Source: Halocafeteria seosinensis
Lineage: Eukaryota > Sar > Bigyra > Bicosoecida
DNA: 14,843 nucleotides
Assembly (NCBI GenBank): GCA_001687465.1
Contig: LVLI01000190.1
Span: forward strand, 126,001-140,843
Direction of reading: 5' to 3'
Shown: piece by piece, positions 9,539 through 14,843 of the stretch
Layout of the letters: every line of letters starts with the position of its first letter
Numbering within the stretch: the first letter of the stretch is position 1
Notes under the pieces: generated by a model
Told to the model about the DNA's origin: nothing
What the model saw: only the letters and a program-made list of their open reading frames with translations
Database searches by the model: none
Program-made: the position numbers and the translations under genes

Positions 9539-10832
9539 TGTCACGCTCACATTCCAGATCGGGAGCAAAGGACGAGGAGAGTGCTACCGGCAGCGGTAAT
9601 GGAACGGCAGCGTCCATGTCGGCTTCCTCTTCGGGCTCAGCGGTAAATGGTATCAGTAAGAGCAGGCGACGTTCGTCCCGCAGACGTGTACACGAGGGAA
9701 AGCCGCGACGCCATGAAGTTGGAGCCTTCCAGCGAGTCGTGCTTGACAAGACGAAAGCGTGGAATTATGTACACAATGAAGGGGCCGAAATCGTGACACA
9801 GAGCCGCAGAAGGATGGAAATTTCTCATCTTCTAAATTCCACAACAGATCCGATATGTGTTTTACGAGGGCACATGCATTATAGGTATGCCTAGTGCAAC
9901 AAAGGAGGGTTCCTCGCACACTTATTGGTTTTCTATGCACCCACTGACGCAGAGACTACTACACTCCAGATACGGCCAACCACTCAACGGGAATCGTGGA
10001 AGACAGAGATGATTTAAACAGAGAAAGAATAGGATCACTATCCGTAGAGATCGAGGACGACGTTGATCTGGAAAGTAGCTTGGCTAATGAGGAGCTTCCA
10101 CGAAGCATGTTTGATGAACCAAGGGAAGCTAGATGTGAACGCCAGAGCGTGCCGTTTGTCACATGTGGTAAGGATACTTGCCCAGATGCAGGAACAGACT
10201 GTAACTTATATCCTATACGTGACCTCTCGTTACGTGCGTTAGCTAGACATATTTCTGGGAAGAAAGAGTCCTCATTATCGCAAACCCCTCGTTTAGACCC
10301 AGATGCTGGACGCGAGCCTTCGGACATGGAGCTCCTTTACTCGGCGCATGTTCCCTTAGCTATCACAGAGGCATTTGGTTTTCCATCTCCGAGGCCACAT
10401 CTGGATGTGGACCCCGACAAGGAAGAGTCCCTAGATAGAGACACGAGAAGCAAGCTTGCCAATGAAATAAACTCCGACACAGTGCTGCGGGTTTTATCCA
10501 GGGAGGCACTACGAACAACCGATGCTCTGCTAACAGTTGAGTCGAATAGGAACTTTATCCCTCAGCGTTATCACCCAAAGGGAGCTGATCCAAAGCCGTA
10601 TCGTAAATCATTGCTGGGTGGATTTCAATATATGTTCCGGAGTGGTATGTGGTCATTACCCAACTACAGCCCTACGAATCCTGAAGATCAAGATATGGTG
10701 GATGATATGTCATTTAAACGAGCGCTGTATCACGCGTTTTTGGAGCGTTTTCGGAGTCGAAAAGTTGCAGGAGCTATCTATGACAGCATCCGACCGAAGT
10801 GCTCGCCACACAGACGGAAGAAGAAGCCTTGA
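9538..10832 (+). CDS. Basic, probably nuclear protein of unknown function, two exons
   Basis: Exons 9538-9884 and 9953-10832 (stop TGA) give 408 residues. The 68-bp intron is phase 2 (TAT AG|A). I do not recognise the family. The first ~65 residues are Ser/Gly-rich and then strongly basic (SKSRRRSSRRR). The middle is acidic and charged. The C-terminal ~100 residues look folded and aromatic (PYRKSLLGGFQYMF, MWSLPNY), and the chain ends in PHRRKKKP. The two basic clusters resemble nuclear localisation signals, so a nuclear location is inferred. The start is the first ATG after an in-frame TGA at 9487. A competing acceptor at 9968-9969 is rejected because it breaks frame. It is divergent from the glutaminase gene and 525 bp upstream of Tpt1, with no evident functional link to either. 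Confidence 0.82.
9885..9952 (+). other. Intron of the 408-aa protein gene
   Basis: A 68-bp intron with donor ATAG|GTATGC, a pyrimidine-rich tract near 9920-9935, a CTGAC branch-like sequence and acceptor GACGCAG. The phase-2 join recovers Arg and continues the frame DYYTPDTANHS into the second exon. Confidence 0.78.
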
Positions 10833-11062
10833 AAGCACCAAATTGCACGCCAGAAGCTCAGCTTTTAGGTTTTTTGGACTCAGCGTCAGTGGATCTCCTA
10901 TTCTACATTGCCAATTCGATGAGGCGTTGATAGACAAGGCAGTCGTACGGCACGACTCGTAAGCTGCGTCCAACTTCTCACTCAACCAAGTTCATGGCAC
11001 GAGCCATTCCTTTTCCCAGTGGCCGGCCAGGCGCTAGAATCAACGACAACTGGATCATCGCA

Positions 11063-11081
11063 ATTTTAACACTGTTAAAAT
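11063..11081. repeat. Perfect stem-loop, 8-bp stem and 3-nt loop
   Basis: ATTTTAAC, ACT, GTTAAAAT: a perfect 8-bp inverted repeat. It is AT-rich, and is bracketed by two copies of GCCAGGCGC. Its role is unknown. A tail after the stem is not obvious, so it is not called a terminator. Confidence 0.6.
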
Positions 11082-11132
11082 GTTTCTCGCCAGGCGCCAG
11101 ACTATCTGCTGTGCTACGTGATGAGGGTCATA

Positions 11133-11151
11133 GTGTGTGTGTGTGTGTGTG
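11133..11151. repeat. GT dinucleotide microsatellite
   Basis: Nine GT units plus a final G. Such tracts vary in length and have no coding role here. Confidence 0.9.
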
Positions 11152-11162
11152 CAAGTTCAGAA

Positions 11163-11184
11163 GTTGTCGAGTCGACTCGACGAC
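11163..11184. repeat. 22-bp near-perfect palindrome centred on GTCGAC
   Basis: The inner 16 bases are a perfect palindrome built on GTCGAGTC/GACTCGAC. It extends to 11 bp per arm with a single T/G mismatch. It lies 174 bp upstream of the Tpt1 start codon, so it could be a dimeric regulator site or a transcript hairpin. Confidence 0.6.
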
Positions 11185-11226
11185 AATCCTCAAGTTGTGA
11201 AGTTGATGTGAAGCTCAGATAACATT

Positions 11227-11241
11227 CCCAGAAGTTCTGGG
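11227..11241. repeat. 15-bp palindrome CCCAGAA-G-TTCTGGG
   Basis: Perfect 7-bp arms flank a single central G, 117 bp upstream of the Tpt1 start. It resembles a heat-shock-type GAA/TTC arrangement but has the wrong spacing, so no factor is assigned. Confidence 0.5.
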
Positions 11242-11357
11242 TCAGAAGTTAAATGTTACATAATTGTTAAATACAGGTACAACTCCTTGCATTAATAGGA
11301 ATTTTAAATGATCTTTAGCAATCCGCTGTACCAAGTGTTGTACCTCTAAGCCGAGCA

Positions 11358-12086
11358 ATGAGCAGCGCAGCCGCATCGTCCGCCGTCTCCGAGTTGTCAG
11401 ATACATTGAAAGTCAGGATCAGCAAGATAATGTGCCACTACCTACGTCACGCTTTAGACGAGTTCTCTGATAGAATCAACCATTATGTGGAGGTTGGCGA
11501 ACTGTTTCACCAAATCCGGCGACAGCATAAGGCTGTTCCTGAACTCCACTTTGAACATGTGTCAACAATTGTTCGAGAAGATCAGAAGGGACGCTACCGA
11601 TTACTCGAAAACAACAATCGTTGGTACATTGGTTGCTGTCAAGGTCACAATGCAAAGTTTAAGGACATTGTAGAAAATATTGGGGAATCGATAGACCCTT
11701 CCGACTTGCACTGGGTGATTCACGGCACGCATCGGAAGCTCCTGGACTCCATTCGCACGCATGGACTCAAGATTATGAATCGTTCGCATATGCATTTCAC
11801 TCGAGGAATCACGGTGGAAACCTTACGCGAGCTTACAAAATACGGGCACTTGGAAGCATTGCGTTCGGCTACTGTAGGAAACGAAGGTCAACCAATGCCA
11901 GTGGTGTCTGGAGGCGCTCGAACCTCTGCCAAGGTGCTCATGGTAATTGATTGTCAAGAAGCAATGAAAGACGGAATTACATTTCAAAAGGCCGACAATG
12001 GAGTCATTTTATCTCGAGGCAATAACGGAATACTGGCACCGCATTATTTTAGTGCCGTAATTGACACTGAGAAAGGTGCTCTATAG
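11358..12086 (+). CDS. TPT1: tRNA 2'-phosphotransferase (Tpt1/KptA family)
   Basis: This enzyme transfers the 2'-phosphate left at the junction of spliced tRNA to NAD+, giving ADP-ribose 1'',2''-cyclic phosphate and nicotinamide. The 242-residue intronless frame covers the whole family fold after a short Ser/Ala-rich tail (1-17). The four essential residues shown for E. coli KptA (R21, H22, R69, R125) and yeast Tpt1 are all present: R30-H31 in HYLRH, R79 in QKGRY and R142 in NRSHMHF. The HGT motif (122-124), QGH (95-97), and the AENGV-like segment ADNGVILS are also conserved. One oddity: the Arg of the usual IRANQGH-type motif is Gly (G92, IGCCQGH). Length is normal for the family (~180-250 aa). 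It converges on a minus-strand gene about 90 bp away (or 9 bp if that gene's alternative 3' end is used). Confidence 0.95.
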   Translation: MSSAAASSAVSELSDTLKVRISKIMCHYLRHALDEFSDRINHYVEVGELFHQIRRQHKAVPELHFEHVSTIVREDQKGRYRLLENNNRWYIGCCQGHNAKFKDIVENIGESIDPSDLHWVIHGTHRKLLDSIRTHGLKIMNRSHMHFTRGITVETLRELTKYGHLEALRSATVGNEGQPMPVVSGGARTSAKVLMVIDCQEAMKDGITFQKADNGVILSRGNNGILAPHYFSAVIDTEKGAL

Positions 12087-12174
12087 GTTGCTTATCTACT
12101 CAATGTTTGTTCTTTTGAAAGCAACAGACTCTGAGAAGTTGTTCCTCGACGCTGAAGAAGGGCGAAATGCTGGT

Positions 12175-13922
12175 CTATCTATTGGCGCTTTGTTTGAGCG
12201 TAGGGTCCACGGTGTTTCCATTAAGGGATCCGAAACGTAAGGTACGGGCTGCCGTAAGGGAGACCGATTCTGGCAAAGAAAAAGACACAAAGAAAAAGAC
12301 ACAAATTCGAGGGTGAGGAGCACCGCGGTGATTACCTTCCATTAGATAATTCATACAGACCTGTGAAATCCGAGAATAGAAAGGCCCTTCGGGGTCTTCT
12401 GGTTTTGAAGTTCCCGTTTGTCTGGAACTCGGTCGAGAATTCGCCGAAACAGTGTTCGGTCTGTCTTCGGTAGCACTGAGGTATACTGCAGACTCCAAGC
12501 TGTTCAAGACCAACACCTCAGTAGTTAATGATACTTAATGTAATTCTAACAGTAAAACTTTCACCTACTTTTTTAGGTCCGGGTGGTTGCCACGAGAAAC
12601 AAGAGAAAGGAATGGGCCTCGGGAATCGTCTGGGTCTTTTTGACTTTGCATATGAGCCTTCATTTGCTTACGCTCACCCTCGTAGTCCGAGTGCATGTAT
12701 CTGCTCAAGAGCAACGCCATTCCCGGTTGACAACCAGCATGTCGTGAGCGCGCTACACTTACTCGTGTACACTTCTAGTCGGTGATTCGGGCCTTTCTCC
12801 CAGTAGCGTCCCAGGGTACCCAAATGATCCCTTCTTAACTGGGGTCACCTTAATTGGTATCCTACTATCCTCCTCGTTCTTGGACTTCCGTCGACTGGCA
12901 TTTTCGCTATGTCTGTGACAGGAGAACCCGGATAAATTCAACAGACGAACACACAGTGAGTGTTATTGAACTTACGGTCTACTCGTGTCCTTAGCCACCT
13001 CTTCACCGACAAGAAGGTACATGTCAGCATTTGGCCTGTCTCGTCCTGCTGCCATGTGGGAGGAATTCGGTCGGAAAGGAGGACGTTCAGCGTCATCCTT
13101 AGGGCGAGTTGACTTCGCTTTCTCTTTCTTTAGCTTTCTAGCAATGTCTATCTTGCTTAGGTATGGTTCCGCCTGGATGTCCAAACCAACTCACAGTTGG
13201 AGTACTGTCTTCCATCGCATGTTGGCGGGACTACACAAGACTTACCATGTGCTCATACTGTTGCTGCTCATGTACATGCCAACTGTTCGTCATTTGCTTT
13301 CCCTCATATCTCGACATCTTCATTTGTCGGCGTTGGCGTGTGTCGTCGTAGGGATCGCCTATGGCCAGAGTCTTTGTATCTGCATCGCTAAACACATGTT
13401 CTGGATTGGGCTGCTTCTCCAACGATTCTTCGAACACCTGGATTCCAGTGGAGACAGTGAAGGGGTCGTTTTCATGCCCGTCGTTCATAAGTGTGGCACA
13501 CTCACCTTCTTCCTTTCCTGCGGATCCGGTTGTTTCCTGGTGGTCAAGCGCTCGAAGATTGTCTTATCCTTGTATACGCCGGTAGTGGATAGCTTCGTGG
13601 TGGGATTTCGACGTCCAGAAGCCCTTTCTGCTTTCCACGTCGCTACTACAGACGTATCCGTGGAATATGTCACTGAGAGTTCATCTCCCTTCTCTAGCTT
13701 GATCGCCACCTGATGATTGCTCTGTTCGCATTTTCCTTTGAATGCCGTGGATCCATGCATGAATTTCCCATGAAAGCTTCCTGATTGAGAGTGATCCGGT
13801 GAGGTGTATTTGCCTTCACCATCGGCGGAGGCATGCTTTCGGAGATGCAAGTAACCATTAGTGTAAGCCCCTCCATCGTCGCTGTAAATGTGCCATCCTC
13901 CCTCCAAGGTCTTCACAGGCAT
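12175..13922 (-). CDS. Seven-exon gene for a charged protein of unknown function (~448 aa)
   Basis: Minus-strand exons: 13922-13506, 13437-13246, 13172-12976, 12912-12763, 12700-12569, 12499-12336 and 12269-12175 (stop TAG). Introns are 68, 73, 63, 62, 69 and 66 bp, with donors GTGAGT, GTAAGT, GTAAGT, GTAAGT, GTAGGT and GTAATC, all with AG acceptors and matching phases. The sum is exactly 449 codons. I do not recognise the family. Residues 1-100 are Gly/aromatic-rich and look beta-stranded (GGWHIYSDDGG, YTNGYLHL). The rest is highly charged, Lys/Arg/Ser/Pro-rich and probably mostly disordered, with short conserved-looking pieces (DIARKLKKEK, GSFGYPGTLLGERP). The ATG at 13922 is the only in-frame one back to an upstream TGA; an upstream coding exon cannot be excluded. 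The last two introns have alternative sites. A plus-strand 242-codon frame on top of it is treated as an antisense shadow. Confidence 0.75.
12275..12302. repeat. Perfect 14-bp tandem repeat forming an intron pyrimidine tract
   Basis: AAAGAAAAAGACAC occurs twice head to tail. Read on the minus strand it gives a pyrimidine-rich tract directly before the TTTGCCAG acceptor of the last intron of the seven-exon gene, supporting that intron. Confidence 0.8.
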
Positions 13923-14551
13923 CTTCTCTTCTCTATAGCGATCAATATCAGCAAACACAGAGGAAATGATTAAAAATGTGGGGAGAATGACAGACTTCCC
14001 ATCCCTAATGTTGTATCAAATCCATTGCCGTCATACGCACTGCCACAGACTGTCGCACGACCGTCCTCTGCCCGAAGTTCGTTACCGAACCAGTGTTCCG
14101 AACTGCGACCGCTACTTCATACGCAACATGATGCGCCAAAAACTATACTCGGGGTCAAGGTGACCGGTCAACCCGCAATGAAATGGAAAAGAGCAGAAAA
14201 TTACGGCGAGAACTCGAAGATCAAACGGTGTCTTTACAACTACTGTATACACACACGCGGTACATGTGTATGTGATAGATAGCCCACCGTCGGGGGAGTT
14301 GACCGCATTGTACAATATTACACCAGTGTTGGTACAATTGTATTAGCATTGTTCCTACCGGAAGAAATCTAGTCCTACGTGCTACGCTAGGCCATAACAT
14401 ACAATGTAAGGCAGGGTGTGAGTGAAATCGATCCAGTGTGTACCCCTCACCAGTGTCACCACATCAACGTTGCCAATGAATACACGGTCCATGTTGAACG
14501 CACAGAAGGGGAGGGCTGCTTGCAAGACACACACACAAATGTGACAGATAG
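13923..14551. other. Gene-free upstream region with degenerate repeats
   Basis: 629 bp between the start of the seven-exon gene and the retroelement-like frame. It should hold the promoter of the minus-strand gene. Otherwise I see only CA/TG-rich runs (near 14246-14275 and 14526-14537), several CCAGTGT copies, a TACAATTGTA palindrome (14333-14342) and one copy of a 38-bp direct repeat. No tRNA or other RNA gene is recognisable. Confidence 0.5.
14271..14308. repeat. Direct repeat, copy A (38 bp)
   Basis: A segment whose core includes AGATAGCCCACCG and GTTGACC is repeated in the same direction at 14540-14577 with about 33 of 38 bases identical. Both copies follow a CA/TG-rich run. Confidence 0.7.
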
Positions 14552-14577
14552 CCCACCGGCCGGGAAGTTGACCACAT
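14540..14577. repeat. Direct repeat, copy B (38 bp)
   Basis: Second copy of the 14271-14308 segment, differing at five positions. It overlaps the start of the retroelement-like open frame, so it may belong to the same element or mark a local duplication. Confidence 0.7.
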
Positions 14578-14843
14578 CCTCTTAACGAGGAGCGGTATGC
14601 AAGAGGTCCAACAAATGTCTAAACTCTACCAGATCTCCCGCGAACGGTTACCACTTCGTTACGGTGGATTAGGACTCACGAAGGTGTCTATGATATCTCT
14701 CCCTGCCTATGTGGCATCGGTATGGGAATCAGGGGTTGGTTTTGAGGAGGAAGAGCGAACTTCGCTTGTTCAGGATCTTCGGAGACAGGATGTGGATATT
14801 TCAAAAGATGATCTGAGGGAAAAAGCTCCTACCCGTAAACAGC
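14552..14843 (+). mobile_element. Retrotransposon-like reverse transcriptase C-terminal region (partial, runs off the window)
   Basis: A frame opens after TAG at 14549-14551 and stays open to the window end (first ATG 14597). It contains RLPLRYGGLGLTKV followed by SLPAYVASVWESG. The pattern LPxxxGGLGLxxxxxxxxPAYxAS is familiar from the region after the reverse transcriptase domain in non-LTR retrotransposon proteins of many protists. The catalytic YxDD part would lie upstream but is not found in this frame. The piece is therefore a 5'-truncated copy, or has a frameshift or stop upstream. It may instead be an exon of a host gene derived from such an element. The call rests on motif recognition only. 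Confidence 0.55.

Larger units (their letters stand above)
10833..11357. other. Gene-free interval rich in small palindromes
   Basis: 525 bp lie between the stop of the 408-aa protein and the Tpt1 start. I see no convincing gene or RNA. It holds a GGCCGGCC palindrome (11021-11028), a 9-bp direct repeat GCCAGGCGC (11026-11034, 11089-11097) around a stem-loop, a GT microsatellite, and two further palindromes. It should also contain the poly(A) signal of the upstream gene and the Tpt1 promoter, neither identifiable with confidence. Confidence 0.5.

Noticed and set aside
9968-9970. CTCCAG as the acceptor of the 408-aa gene intron
   Set aside because: With the GTATGC donor it gives a TGA soon after the join; the acceptor at 9951-9952 keeps the frame.
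10537-10962. Overlapping plus-strand frame across the 3' end of the 408-aa gene
   Set aside because: Runs in another frame over a real coding exon, and no family features are visible.
11063-11081. Intrinsic terminator
   Set aside because: The stem is AT-rich without a clear T tract, and the window is eukaryotic.
11227-11241. Heat-shock element upstream of Tpt1
   Set aside because: GAA and TTC are separated by one base rather than two, and no third unit is in register.
12985-13713. 242-codon plus-strand open frame with hydrophobic stretches
   Set aside because: It is antisense to four exons of the minus-strand gene. The minus model has canonical introns with exact phases, and the hydrophobicity mirrors charged codons on the other strand.
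13923-14016. Upstream extension of the seven-exon protein as a secretory leader (open frame ahead of ATG 13922)
   Set aside because: The frame is open and hydrophobic but has no ATG before the TGA near 14016. It could only be used through an unseen upstream exon.
1-14843. CRISPR array, operon or other bacterial system
   Set aside because: No regularly spaced repeats or Shine-Dalgarno sites; most genes have spliceosomal introns.

Overview
This is a window of nuclear DNA from a eukaryote, most likely a single-celled protist. Five of the six gene models are split by short spliceosomal introns (49-88 bp in the preferred models) with GT-AG ends and exact reading-phase joins. Genes lie on both strands with no operon arrangement, there are no Shine-Dalgarno sites, and the end of the window carries a piece of a retrotransposon-like reverse transcriptase. 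The short introns and compact spacing would suit a stramenopile or similar protist, but I cannot fix the lineage from sequence alone.

Layout. (1) 1-647, plus: the 3' part of a membrane CDP-alcohol phosphatidyltransferase, cut by the window start. (2) 730-4731, minus: a three-exon gene for a ~1276-residue protein of unrecognised family with endocytic-type DPF and NPF tripeptides. It converges on gene 1. (3) 4980-9186, minus: a ~1385-residue glutaminase in which the whole N-terminal-domain plus glutaminase unit occurs twice, followed by ankyrin repeats. The first copy keeps all the catalytic residues I could place; the second has lost most of them. (4) 9538-10832, plus: a two-exon, probably nuclear, basic protein of unknown function, divergent from gene 3 across a 351-bp shared promoter region and preceded by a 15-codon uORF whose stop overlaps the main start. 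(5) 11358-12086, plus: intronless tRNA 2'-phosphotransferase (Tpt1/KptA). (6) 12175-13922, minus: a seven-exon gene of unknown function, convergent with Tpt1. (7) 13923-14843: noncoding, repeat-bearing DNA running into an open reading frame that looks like the C-terminal part of a non-LTR retrotransposon reverse transcriptase.

The genes do not form an obvious pathway: phospholipid synthesis, glutamine hydrolysis and tRNA splicing repair sit next to three unassigned proteins. The best candidate for something undescribed is gene 3, an apparent covalent enzyme/pseudoenzyme glutaminase tandem. Residue numbers for gene 3 below count from the ATG at 9161; in the preferred spliced model they are 8 lower.
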